From assembly GCA_027257055.1 (NCBI GenBank), contig JAPVLO010000115.1, positions 2,666,001 through 2,730,000 on the forward strand: 64,000 bases of DNA, read 5' to 3'. Each line of letters starts with the position of its first letter. The first letter of the stretch is position 1. Of this stretch, positions 34,991 through 45,985 are shown one piece after another. A model generated the notes under the pieces. It was not told the DNA's origin, made no database searches, and was given only the letters and a program-made list of their open reading frames with translations. The DNA is from Cephalopachus bancanus (Eukaryota > Chordata > Mammalia > Primates > Tarsiidae). The position numbers were made by a program, and so were the translations under genes.

Positions 34991-36800
34991 CAATTTTGTG
35001 ATGTTCTTTAAGCTTAAAAAAATGTATAAATTCAAACCTTCCTGTCTATGTATATGTAAATATGTTTATATACCATTTTATGTCAATATGTATATAAACA
35101 TGTATGTGTATATATATGTGTGTGTGTATACATATATAAAATTTGCTGTTATTGGTGTTGTTTGCCAGCCGAGAGAGCTCTTACCTCTTCTACATCAGAA
35201 AAGCCCTCACCTATATTTTCTTCTTCCTTGTTTATGATTTTGATTTTGATTCACATACTCATGAAAGTTTTTAAAATCTCTGCAGGGTTTTACTCTATTA
35301 TGCTTTATTGGTTCTACACCCACTTATTTGATCTTACTTGGGATAACCCACACTTCTTGGAATTTGTCTTCATTATTTATCCTCCAAGTAGATCATTTCC
35401 TTTCTCATAATCTTTATTGCTTTTCCCATTTCCTCTGCATTTTGTGAAGACTGCTGAAGTTTATTCTCCATGTCAATGATTTAATTTTAGTTTTTTATTG
35501 CCTTCAATTTGATGATTTTAATCTTACCATTAGCATACGCATTTCCTTGTTCTTTTTATAGCCCTTTTCATCTCATCTAGTTTTCTTCTCAAGGCTTTCT
35601 ACTTCTGTTTTATAGAAGCTGTGCTTATGGAAAGTGCCAGACAGTTTTCTAAAATTTTCTTCTGGGTTTTGTCATAGGCCATTTTTACTGCCATATTCTT
35701 TGGCATTTTAAAGATGTGGTAATTTGTGTTCCTGTATCTTCACCAGGATTTTAGTTGTTCCTTGTCAGGTTCCTCCAGCCCCACTTGGCTCTGCACAAAG
35801 AAGGAACAAGGGGGGCGGAGGAGTGGATGGTTTGCCTGGCTCTACTTTCCATGAATTTAGCAGTAGAGCAGGTAAATGGACTAGCTCATGACCCAATTCT
35901 AGTGTCCAGTGGGAATAACTGTCATGGTTTGCAATAAAACCTTTTTTCAGGAAAAAAATAAAAATCTTACTCAGAACCTCAACATAAAAATTTAATTAAG
36001 TGAGGAACAAGTGTCCACTATATCACTCCTGCCATGTGCCTCTCTTGTCCTAAGGTGCATTTTCTCCTACTTCCCCATTCTTGGCTCTCTGGTGGGTGGG
36101 TATGATGGAATACACGAGAATTGAAAACTCTCATCAGGCGCTGCTATGAAGATTTTTTTTCTCTTCCCTAAAGCATTGACCTTGGGACTTTGGCCCTCTA
36201 AAATGCTCCTACCACCTCTTTTTCTCTTGCTCACTCCTAATCTCCCTGCCCCTTTCCTTTCTGGACTTGCACTGTCTGACTGGATGCGGAAGTATGCAGT
36301 GTTGGAAGGGAATAGGAAATGGTAGTTTTCAGAGGATCCCAAGAGGCAGGCTCCTGCTGTTCTAAAATGCCTGCCTGATTTTATGGCCATTGTAGAACCC
36401 CTTAGAGGGTTAAAAAAAAAAAAGGAGGTTGCTGAAGATTCTTTCTGCCTTCTTTTGAGGAAGCAAGGATGCTCTGTTTCATAGTTGACAGCATTTTTTG
36501 TCCTTAGTCCTACTCCATTTGTCCTGTATTTAGTGGAAATTCTCTATAAATTCAGTTTATAGGCTATTTGCCAGGCATTGTAAGTCGTGGGCCTTTTCTG
36601 TCCCCTCACAAATATTTTGGTGGGAAACTGGAGATAGCGTTAGTGCAAGGCTGCTTGCTCATTTAAAACCGTGCATTCCAAGGATCATTTCATAACACAG
36701 CAGAGACCATAGGCATCACTCCTGCCACATCTATATAAGTGGTCTTTGTATTTAACTTTAAAGTTTTGACATTTTTTAGTTTATTAGACAGTGAATACAT
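34991..36800. other. Unassigned AT-rich sequence
   Basis: Includes a TATATA/GTGTGT low-complexity patch at 35090-35140. The T-rich block 35150-35740 could be an old antisense L1 5' part, but I cannot fix it. No gene. Confidence 0.3.
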
Positions 36801-36834
36801 TATTGCAATATATATATATATATATATTGCAATA
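36801..36834. repeat. 34-base perfect palindrome around (TA)n
   Basis: TATTGCAA, an AT run, then TTGCAATA: the whole 34 bases equal their reverse complement. Confidence 0.95.
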
Positions 36835-37524
36835 CATATATATTGGAAGTATACGCTTAAAAACTGTTTTTTTTAACCAAGAGGTAGTAGTTGTGATCAA
36901 AACAATAAAGGAATTAAAAACACTAGTTTGTAAGACCCTGACTCCTCTGTGCCAGGAGGTTTAAGTGCCACTCTTCATCTCTCCCTCCTCACTGCCCTGG
37001 ACACAGCTCCCAGCTTTGAGAGAGGGAGGAGGCCTCTGGGTAGCATCTCTCTGGCCCTAGGTGGGCCAGTCTGGCTCCTTCCCCACTAAGGCTCAGACAC
37101 AGGTGTGAGGGTCTCCTTTCTCTCCAAGTTGCTATAGCCATGACCTTGCTTTAGGATATTTTGTCCTGTTCCAAAGTCCAACAAAGTCAGTACTTAGCTA
37201 ATGAGCACCATACTATTGGGAATGTAAAAGACCCCATTGTTTCCCCACCTTTATGGAGGAACGTGGCTTCCTGAAGTAAATTAATTTGCGGAAGGAGTCA
37301 GAATAACCAATAGCTTTACAATGAGCAACTCCCCATGCCAGTCATGCACAGGGTGGGGCTCAGGAAAATATTACAGGGTATGTTTTTCTTCAACTCAAGT
37401 TTTTTTTATGAAGAAAAAAAATTGTTAAAGCTTTTATTCAAGCTAGGAACTCAGAGTGGTTCTAAAACACTCCCTTACATTCTTCCTCATCTTCTTGGAA
37501 TATCTTTGGAAGAGATATAATTGT
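36835..37524. other. Unassigned sequence
   Basis: Unique-looking. No gene or nameable repeat. Confidence 0.35.
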
Positions 37525-37688
37525 TAGGGCACTGGGAAAAAGAAAACAGACCAAGATGGCTGAATATAGCCTACTGCCCTGGGAGGACAGACAGTTCAAA
37601 GGAGACCAGGGAGTATCCAGCAGCAACAAAGGGGCAAAGCTTCCAGAGAGCAGCCAGCACTGACAGGGAACTCTGCTAGAGAGAAGAA

Positions 37689-37690
<2 letters not shown>
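37525..37690 (+). mobile_element. Possible L1 5'-UTR fragment
   Basis: CAGACCAAGATGGCTGAATA, followed by a stretch rich in CAGCAGC and GAGAGCAGCCAGC, resembles the start of primate L1 5' UTRs ('CAAGATGGC'). It ends at a GT array and nothing of ORF1 follows. Tentative. Confidence 0.35.

Positions 37691-37733
<43 letters not shown>
37691..37733. repeat. (GT)n microsatellite
   Basis: Pure GT run. Confidence 0.95.
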
Positions 37734-37734
<1 letters not shown>

Positions 37735-37903
37735 ATTTTTTATGAACTAGTATGCTTTTTATATTATAAAAGTAATTCATTCTAAGGGTAAAAATTCAAA
37801 CAGTACAGAAGGGAATAGGTGATCCAGATTACAGTCAGAAAACTATACACACACACACACACATGTATGTACACATAAATATACACACACACATCCATAC
37901 AAG

Positions 37904-38031
37904 TATACATATGTAATGCTTATCTTCACATTAGTTTTTTAATAGAAAAAATGGACAAAAATACTTCTGTAAGGTATTCACACTCTTAACTCTCTTCACA
38001 CTATTACTCTTATTTAGGGTAGTTTTCAAAA
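37904..38031 (+). repeat. Local direct repeat, copy A
   Basis: 128 bases starting TATACATATGTAATGCTTAT and ending GGGTAGTTTTCAAAA. Copy B lies 990 bases to the right in the same orientation. By eye there are 9 differences and no gaps, about 93% identity. Confidence 0.9.
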
Positions 38032-38893
38032 GCTACTCTGAATCCTCTCTCTTTCTCTTTGAATATTTTTGGAAAAGATGCAGTTTTTCAAATAAAATGG
38101 AATTGAGGTACTAGAACAGATGAAAATTTAAAACTAGGATGGTGAAAGCCTGGCACATAGCAAATAGTAGACACTCAGTGTGTGCTTATTGAAGCATCTG
38201 TTGGTGAAATAAAACCATAATGCTCTTTTGCAATTTGACTTTTTTCTATTAACTGTATATTTGGGACATCAGTTCATATCAGTCCTTAGAAATTGGTAGC
38301 ATGAACAGGGCCATGACAGCATCTGCCTCATCATCTCTCAGGAGGTATTGCAGTCCCCAGGCAGAACTGAAGACTGATACTTACTGGAAGAAATCAGAAG
38401 TCTACTGATGTTTGCCTAGATGGGCACATACCACATTTTGGCTGTCCAAAATATAAAATTCCTTTCTTTGGGGGAGACAATTATTCTGTAGATTCTTGAG
38501 GGAAACTGAGCCCTCTTGCCACTATGAAAATCTAGATGGGGAATACTTATGCTCTGCCTGCTGCATATGAGACCAGGAAGTGGCATAAAGATTTAGGGTT
38601 CGTGACTATAGTGGCAGTAGCCAAGTTTGAAGTTCAGCAGCAGAATGGTGACTATCCAGAAGCAGCCAAACTGGAAATAGTGTCATAGTCAGACTGTTTC
38701 CATGGTCTCATTCCCTGCCATCCTATCTCCACTAGTTCCTACCCATTTTCCAAGCCTTCTCTCAATTCTTGGAGCTCTGAGCTCCTCAATAGCTATCAAA
38801 TAAAACAACAGAGAGAGTTATATGTTGTTTGCAATAAATCAGCTTAACTACTATGCTGAATCATTTTTCATCCTCCCATACCATCTTCTCAAA
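38032..38893. other. Unassigned sequence between the direct repeats
   Basis: No gene. 'GCCTGGCACATAGCAAATAG' near 38150 hints at a short L2 or MIR tail. Confidence 0.35.
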
Positions 38894-39021
38894 TATACAT
38901 ATGTAATGCTTATCTTTACTTTAGTTCTTTTAAAGAAAAAATGGACAAAAATGCTTCTGTAAGGTATTCACACTCTTAACTTTCTTCACACTATTACTCC
39001 TACTTAGGGTAGTTTTCAAAA
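38894..39021 (+). repeat. Local direct repeat, copy B
   Basis: Same 128-base segment as at 37904. The homology stops abruptly at both ends, where neither copy has TIRs or an A tail. Confidence 0.9.
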
Positions 39022-39062
39022 ACAGAAATATCCATATATTTACAGAAATATCCATGTAAATA

Positions 39063-39384
39063 CGGTAAGTCCCCTACATACAAACCTTCAAGTTGCAAAC
39101 TTTCAAAGATGCAAACTTGCATTTGTATGTCTAGTCAGGTAAGTTAGTTCATGTGTCTGGTGTACATTGTCATAAGCTGTACTATAAGATTAAAAATGTT
39201 TGCTTTATTTTGTGTGTTTGTTTTTCAAGTATTATTTGTGTGAAAAGTATTATTAACCTATTACAATACAGTACTACATAGCCGATTGTGTTAGTTGGCT
39301 ACCTTGGCTAACTTTGTTGGACTTATGAACAAATAGAACTTACCAACATGCTCTTAGAACTTGTTTGTATGTAAGGGACGTCTG
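39063..39384. mobile_element. TA-flanked TIR element (nonautonomous DNA transposon)
   Basis: Left end CGGTAAGTCCCCTACATACA matches the reverse complement of the right end, CAGACGTCCCTTACATACAA, over about 22 bases. Both sides abut TA, as for pogo/Tigger or mariner classes. The 322-base interior has no transposase frame. I do not know the family name. Confidence 0.65.
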
Positions 39385-39389
39385 TATAT

Positions 39390-40783
39390 AAAGAAATATA
39401 ATATTTCATTAGAATATTAGACACAAAGACTATTGGGTGATGATTCTGGACATCTGGAGGGCCCTTCATCAATGATGAAGTTTGGATAAAGTCCAAAGGC
39501 TGATTGCTGGGGCCACAGGGAGGAAAAAAGAGATAATGAGGAAGTTTCCAACTGTTCTCAGTGAGGTTTACTTGTTACATGGCTCTTTCTCTAGTAAAAA
39601 GACAAGTTGCTCCACCACTGTTTTCTGAAATCTTTCTAGGCACTGAAGCAAAAGAAAATTGATTCTATTCTATTTTATTCCCCTAAAATAGAACAAAAAA
39701 TCAGGCTTGTATCAGACTTTTCCTTAACAACACTAAACATCAGAAGGCAATTTAACAAAATTATCAATGTCTCGAGGAAAGAAAATGCAAAAACTCTTTT
39801 TAAAAAGGAAGATAAATCCCTAATCAGTACTGATGCACCTATGGGGGAAGTTCTAATGGAAGAAAGGAAAGAGGTCTCTAAACCAGAATATTTTAAAGAA
39901 GTTATGCTCTGAAGACCGCAAAAAGTTTAAAAAAAAAAAGTGAACCAAGAAACTGGAAAAGAAAAGCAACTGCTGATGAAAATGGAAATTGTGTTCCAGA
40001 AAACCAAATGAAGGAAGCTTCACACATACATGTATCATACATACATATACATACCCAGAAAGGCAAAACATGCCCACAAAAAAGGAAACAAATAGATGCA
40101 AAAAATGAATACAAGGTAAGATGCATACAGAGTAGTTCCGAGAAATCTGATATTCAAATAACTGGAGATCTATGAGGCAAAAGACACAGAAGGAAAGAAA
40201 TAATAATTAAGGAAATAATGCAAGAAAACTCTAAGCTGTAGAAACTTGCATTTTTAGAACTAAAGGACTGCAAATTAAATCAAATTACAAGCTGCATAAA
40301 AAGCCCCAAACCAGTCATATCCTGGTGAAATTTCTCATATCCAAGATTAAAGAGAAACTCCAATACCTTTCTAGGCACTGATAAAGCCTACTTACAGAGG
40401 AAAATTAATCAGATTGGTATGAAACTTCTCATCTACAACAGTAGAAACTAGGACACAACTAAACAATTTTGAATGAGAAGGACTGCATTCCAAGAATCAT
40501 ATTTCCAGCCAAGTTATTATGCATGTGTAAAGATCATTTTTCGGGTTGTGCAAGGACTCAGAGGACTTACTAAGTCAGAGGACACTAGTGTCTTCTGGGG
40601 GAAAATAGTAAGTACTTTAACAAGGTTAAATTTAAATTAAGAAATGAAGATTGCAAGCTAAGGTGAGATGAGTATAAAAAGCATTTCGGAACCTGAACAT
40701 TGTAACATTTATAGTGAAATCTAAAACCAGTGATGATAATGTGACTGGGGATAGTGATGTCAGTATTAAGAAAGTTGGGGGAA
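39390..40783. other. Unassigned A-rich sequence, possible old L1 or HAL1 5' part
   Basis: Phrases such as 'TCATATCCTGGTGAAATTTC', 'ACTTCTCATCTACAACAG' and 'CCAGCCAAGTTATTATGC' recall an ancient L1M/HAL1 5' region. The Alu at 40784 interrupts it. Confidence 0.35.
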
Positions 40784-41076
40784 GCCGGGCTCGGTGGCTC
40801 AGCCTGTAATCCCGCGCTTTGGGAGGCTGAGGTGAGTGAATTGCCTGAGCCCGGGGATTCGAGACCCGCCTGGGCAACTTGGCGAGACCTCATCTCTACA
40901 ATAAATCAAAAAATTAGCCGGGTGTGGTAGCACTCGCCTGTAGTTCCAGCTACTGGAAGGCCGAAGCGGCAGGATCGCCGGAGCCCAGCAGGTCGAGGCT
41001 GCGGTGGCCGGGAGCGGCCACTGCACTCCAGTCTGGGTGACAGAGTGAGACTCCAACTCAAAAAAAAAAAAAAAAA
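40784..41076 (+). mobile_element. Alu, lineage-type subfamily (youngest-looking copy)
   Basis: Full dimer with most CpGs intact: CCCGCGCTTTGGG, ATTCGAGACCCGCC, GATCGCCGGAGCC, and a right-arm stem GCGGTGGCC-GGGAGC-GGCCACTGC. It ends GAGACTCCAACTC before a long A tail. Flanked by AAGAAAGTTGGGGGA and AAGAAAGATGGGAGGGA. Confidence 0.95.
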
Positions 41077-41079
41077 AAG

Positions 41080-42190
41080 AAAGATGGGAGGGAGCAAAAG
41101 TTTTAAAATATGGCTTATGTAGAGAAGTGCCAATGAACGTTCCATCTAGAACAATATTGACTGGTGGAATGCAGGTTAAAGTTTCTTTTAGCAAAATAAT
41201 TATTCATATTATTGGATTAAATTCTTTCCGAATGATGTTTAAAAGGGAACCAATAAAATATGTGTATTTCCAAGTATGTGCAAAAGTATGTATATAATTG
41301 ATAAGATATACAGAAAATATTAACAATAAATGGTAGAATTATGTATTACTTATTTCTTTTTATTTATGAAAATAACGGAATAATAACATTCTACAGGTGG
41401 AGGAAAGGATAAGTTTTGCACCCTTTGATACTTGGTGGTCTATTTTTGTCTGCAGTACATCTTAGGAGAATGGCTCCTCTCACATTTCATCCTCCTGAAA
41501 TTTAAGCCTGATCCACCTGGTTTGGGAGGGACTGATCTGAAGCCATCATGCTGCTCTGTCCTCCTAGTAATCGGTTCAGGGATGAGTATATGATCCAAGT
41601 TAGATGCTTCGAATACAGATAGCAATCTAGCTCTTTTATCTGAAGTAGCATGAGGTTATCTTTGCCTGTCCTGGAATGAAGCCACATCACAGTAAATCAG
41701 CAAGGAAAGAGAAGGAAAGAGAGGAACTCAGAGAGATAGACCAAAAGACACAGAGAACTGATAACAATTGAACCACTCTACCCTGCTAGTTTACTCCTTG
41801 GACTCCCCAGTTGTCTGAGTAAATACTTTTATCTTCTTAAGCTAACTGAGTTGGCTTCTGTCACTGTTAAATAAAGGAATCCTGACTGAGGCAATGCCCC
41901 AGCCCCTAAAGTTCAGGACACAATTTCTATCAGGGCCTCTCTGGGTTTACTTTAATCAAGAACGCTTTCCCTTGTCATATATGATTTTAGCCTGAGGTAA
42001 GTTTTTCTATGAAGTCAATTGCCCATTCTCACTCTCCTCAGGGGCAAAAAGAGCCTTTTTGACTCTTCCTCTTACCACTATCAAGTGGGTTATCTGTACT
42101 GCCAAAAGTGTTGCTTTGGGGTGGTTCCCTGTTCTTCTTAGACCCTAAATCCTCTGCTGTACTTCCTAACAAAGACTCATCCACAGAAAA
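41080..42190. other. Unassigned sequence with one old repeat
   Basis: 41540-41890 ('GGTTCAGGGATGAGTATATG ... TGAGTTGGCTTCTGTCACTG') resembles the unnamed old repeat at 8200. No gene is seen. Confidence 0.35.
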
Positions 42191-42690
42191 TCTGCTCCAC
42201 CTCTTCTCTGGCCTCATTCTCTCTCATGTTTGCCCCTGCTCACTAAACTCCAGACACCATGGCTTCCTTTCATGATCTCAACAGTGATGAACTTTTATCT
42301 CACCCTAGGGTCTTCACTAATGCCGTTCCAGCTGCCTAGAGCTTTCTTTTTTTTCTGAGATTCTCTCCTTAGAATCTCAGAAAAATTTTCACGCATCAGC
42401 TTGAATATTATTTTTAATATTCCTTCTTCATACTTTCTTGACGCTCCAATCTAAGATCTGACATCATTTCACACTTTTCATTCATAGCATGTATCACAGA
42501 ACATAATTACATAATTAGATGTAGTTTTGTAATTGTGTATCAAATTGCTCTTTCTTTCCCTAAACTGTAAGCCCCAAGAGAACAGGGACAGTGTCCATTT
42601 GGTTGCGGCCCTATCCCCAGTATCTAGCACAGTGCCTGACACGTGGTTGGCCCTCTCTAGGTAGCTGTGGAATGGATGAGTGCATGTTCA
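42190..42690 (+). mobile_element. L2 LINE 3' portion
   Basis: Sense L2: CATTTCACACTTTTCATTCA, CTAAACTGTAAGCCCCAAGA, CCCAGTATCTAGCACAGTGC and GGAATGGATGAGTGCATG. Confidence 0.72.
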
Positions 42691-43234
42691 CGACCAGCCA
42701 TTAATACTCTGGACAGTTCCTGGAATACAGTCCACAGGAGGCCTGCTCTCAGGAACGGGGCGTCTTTTATGAAGATTGCCAAGGAGACACTCTAGAGATG
42801 AATGGCCCTTGCATTGACTTCAGCACAACAACAACAACAACAAAAAGAACCAGGAAGCAGAGTTTCCAGGAAAGCTCTAGAGTCTAAAGAGCAAATGGAT
42901 GGCATAGAACTAGGGAAGGCTCTGTATTCCTATCAGCCCCTTGCAGACTTTGGCCAGGACTCACTTGCATTGTCTATACAGAGGGTTACAGACCACTGTT
43001 AAATCAGATTCACTGGGAAACTCTTGGTATAATCAAATTGATTTTCACAGCGTGAGAATGGTATCTATCAAATTCAGAAAATGTATTTGAAACATTCAAC
43101 AAAGTTGGATAAACTGCCTAGTGAAGGTGTTAAACTCTCAGATCAGAAGGGAAGAAAATGCTTTTAATATTAGAATCCTGATTTTCGAGACAGTTTGGTG
43201 AGCATGTTTATGTTATTTCTCACAATATAGAGTA
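42691..43234. other. Unassigned sequence with a short (CAA)n run
   Basis: ACAACAACAACAACAACAA at about 42826-42844. The small frame through it has only a poly-Q artefact. Confidence 0.4.
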
Positions 43235-43485
43235 ATTCCAGAACACAGGCGTTGGAGTCAGCAAGATGTGGGTTGGAATCAGGCCCTGCCACTTATTACC
43301 TGTATGACCCAAAGCTAGTTACTTACCTTTTTTTCCCTTCTAAAAATGGGGGACAATATCAGAACCTACCATGTAGAGTTATAGTGAACAGGTGGGCATT
43401 AAGTGTCATAATCAATGCCAAATAACACAGTGCCTGGCACCTAATAAGTACCCAATAATTAGCTGTTGCTGTTGTTGTTAATGTA
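43235..43485 (+). mobile_element. MIR SINE, nearly full length
   Basis: GTTGGAGTCAGCAAGATGTG, CCACTTATTACCTGTATGAC, AACACAGTGCCTGGCACCTA: 5' part, core and L2-like tail all present. Confidence 0.85.
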
Positions 43486-43489
43486 GTAA

Positions 43490-44659
43490 GTCCCCCAGAA
43501 TGGTGTCAGGCACACAGCCAATGTCAACTGACTGCTGTTGCTCTTTGGGGGTCCAGCAAAAGTGACATTTAAATATTTAGCACCCCTGGCATCAGTCAAT
43601 CAGCATTAACTTCCTGGGGGGTGGATTTATGGGAGGTAAAGAGGAGAGGCCCACAGGATAAGGGATAAGGGAAGAGGACAGGGATGGGTGTAATGGTTGG
43701 GGGTCATTTTGGGGGATTTGAGCAGTGGCTAGTTACCAGTTATTTCTACATTTAAACACCAGAACAGCTGTACCAGTGCAAGCTAGCTCACCGCCAAGTA
43801 CACCTGGATCCTGTGGAAGATCTAAACCTAAGGACACTTTGGGGCTCACCCAATTAGAAAATCACCTCTGAATGCTCACTCACACTGTCAGGTCATCATC
43901 CGACCTCTGCCTTCTGTACTGGATCCTTCTTCAGTCCACTTCCTGCACAAGAACCATCAGTTTCTCCACATCCAGTGGCTGGCAACACCCCTCCACTCTC
44001 ACACTTTTGCAGGGGCTCTGGTCTCCCTGGAAAACCTTCCCTGTGAGCCAGCTTGACTCAGGCCTCAAGGCTCACTCCATGGTCTCCTCTTCCCTACCCC
44101 ACCCACACCAGAGACCCATCAACAACACAGCAGCCATCCCATTGCCCTTCTCTGTCAATTCCCAGCCCAGACTGAGACTCTTAGGGGCCCTGAGTAGTCT
44201 CCCTTTCCCACTCTTCACCAAGGCTATAGGGCTGGGTCTGCCTTCCCACTCCCAGCTGACTCTCACTCAGGAAATGGCCAGTCTCTATTTTGAGCAGAGG
44301 AACGTGTCACACCTCCTGGGCCAGGACATCTCCTCCCTTGCCAAGAAACCACACGCCAACTGTGCTTAGACAATGACCTTTCAGTCCCTTTCAGCAAAGG
44401 CCTTTAGGACCTTTAAAGTTGCACCGATCCTCGGAGCCTCCAAAAAGTAAATCTTATTTTCTCTTTCTTCCCAACAATCAGCTATATATAGCTGTGCAAA
44501 CAATAGCTAACCTTGGAGAGCTGACCTCTTGGACAGGCTTGGCCCATTGTCTCAACACCCGCCCACGTGCACCAGAACCTGGATCCACCCAACTGGCAGC
44601 TGTCTGCAGGGAGAGGCCGGAGGAAGGAAGGGGAAACAGGTCTTCTCTGGCCCCACAGG
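43490..44659. other. Unassigned sequence containing the longest non-repeat open frame
   Basis: A 165-codon plus-strand frame runs 43872-44369. It has no domain, no signal peptide and no Kozak context, and it overlaps a 64-codon antisense frame. I treat it as chance in C-rich DNA. Confidence 0.4.
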
Positions 44660-44860
44660 TCCTGGCCCTGTCACTTCCTTACTGTGCAACTCTGGACTGC
44701 TGACTCGAGGTTTCTGAGCCTCAGTTTTCTAAACTGTCGAAAACAGTGTAAAAACTTGCTGGGAGATCAAAAGCGTGACTGTATAGGTTTGTTAAGAATC
44801 TGACACAGGGCTGGAGGCATGGTGGTTACTAAATAGATACATGCTGTTAATTATATCATT
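44660..44860 (+). mobile_element. MIR SINE
   Basis: CTGTCACTTCCTTACTGTGC, TCTGAGCCTCAGTTTTCTAA and a MIR-like 3' part. Confidence 0.65.
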
Positions 44861-45084
44861 CAATGACTTTTTGAAACCTCAGAGTGTTTGGGTGATTGAG
44901 AAACATGTCTTTTCACTTTCTCACACAAGGCAGCACATACATACATACATACTCAGAAAACGCTCTTTGCTCCTCACCTTTCGTAACATTTAACTCTTTT
45001 CCATTGAGGCCCCACCACAAAGCTGGTTCCTAACCTTCGTGCAGCCCAAGACTAGAGTATGCAAGGAGGCTCATATGTTGTCCT
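44861..45084. other. Unassigned sequence with (ACAT)n
   Basis: Short ACATACATACATACAT run near 44936. Nothing else. Confidence 0.4.
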
Positions 45085-45417
45085 TTCTTTTAACAGCTTT
45101 ATTGAGGTGTAACTGACACATGATAAACTGCCCACGATGGATTTTGACATATGTATACAGTCATAAAAACATCACCACAATTCATTGTAATTCCACCTTC
45201 CCACTTTACCCACTTCTATCCCAAGCAACCTTTGCTCTGCATCCATTTTCTGTCAAAATGGATCAGTTCACTTTTTTTTTTGAGTTGTATATAAATAGAA
45301 TATATACTCTTTTCCATTTGGTTTCTTTCTCTTAGCATAATTATTTTGAGATTAATCTATGTTGATACGCGTATTGATATCTTGTTCTTTTTTATTGCTG
45401 AATAGTATCCCATTGTC

Positions 45418-45985
45418 TGAGGGGGACCCTTAAAAAAACAGAATGTTTTTTGAAGGGCAGGCCCCTTGTAGTACAGGCTTCCCTCCCTAGGTAAGTATTC
45501 TAGGAACCCATTCGTGTCAGTGTACCAGCTAGCATTGTTGTGAGAGGCTGTGTTCGGCTTCAGGGAATTTTTTTGTGCGTGTGTGGAGATTCTTTCAAGT
45601 GTTTGCCCATCTCATGATGGGTGACACGAGCACACCTGCCTACACCATAACGAATGTTCAGCAGTTTTTGACCAAAAACGGCATGACCCCCTTTCCCCAC
45701 CCTCCCTATTCACTTGATCTCACCCTGAGTGACTTTTTTTTTTTTCTAGATGTAAAAAGTCCTCAAAGGAAAATGTTTTGCTGATGTGGAAGAGGTGAAA
45801 CAAAAATTGGCGGCAGCACTAAAAGGCATCAAAACTGAATAGCTCAGTTCTGAGCAGTGGAAAAAGCATCTTGATTAGGTGTATTGCATCAAACGGAGAG
45901 TACTTGAAGGTGACTGAAGCTTAAACGTGTAAGAATACACAATTTTTTATAAGCAAATTCTGTTTTTTGAGGGGTTTCCCCCTCA
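45418..45985 (+). mobile_element. Internally deleted mariner transposon
   Basis: Terminal inverted repeats TGAGGGGGACCCTTAAAAAA (left) and, read inward from the right, TGAGGGGGAAACCCCTCAAA. The right end abuts TA. The interior encodes a mariner transposase C-terminal remnant: at 45575-45784 PHPPYSLDLTLSDFFFF matches the family's PYSPDLAPxDFxLF box, which bears the last acidic residue of the DD34D triad. Downstream is a broken KGIKT...EQWKK...V..GD tail. Full mariners are about 1.3 kb, so over half is missing. Confidence 0.85.

Noticed and set aside
40585..41194. Overlapping minus-strand frames with '[20 protein letters not shown]'-like text
   Set aside because: These are antisense Alu translations, a well-known artefact repeated at 5544, 12135, 19962, 28820 and 55832.
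43872..44369. 165-codon plus-strand frame, among the longest in the window
   Set aside because: No recognisable family, no Kozak context, overlapping antisense frame, C-rich composition. Would be revived by proteomics or frame conservation.
45575..45784. Transposase-like 69-codon frame
   Set aside because: Remnant inside an internally deleted mariner; it lacks the first two catalytic acids and cannot be an active enzyme.
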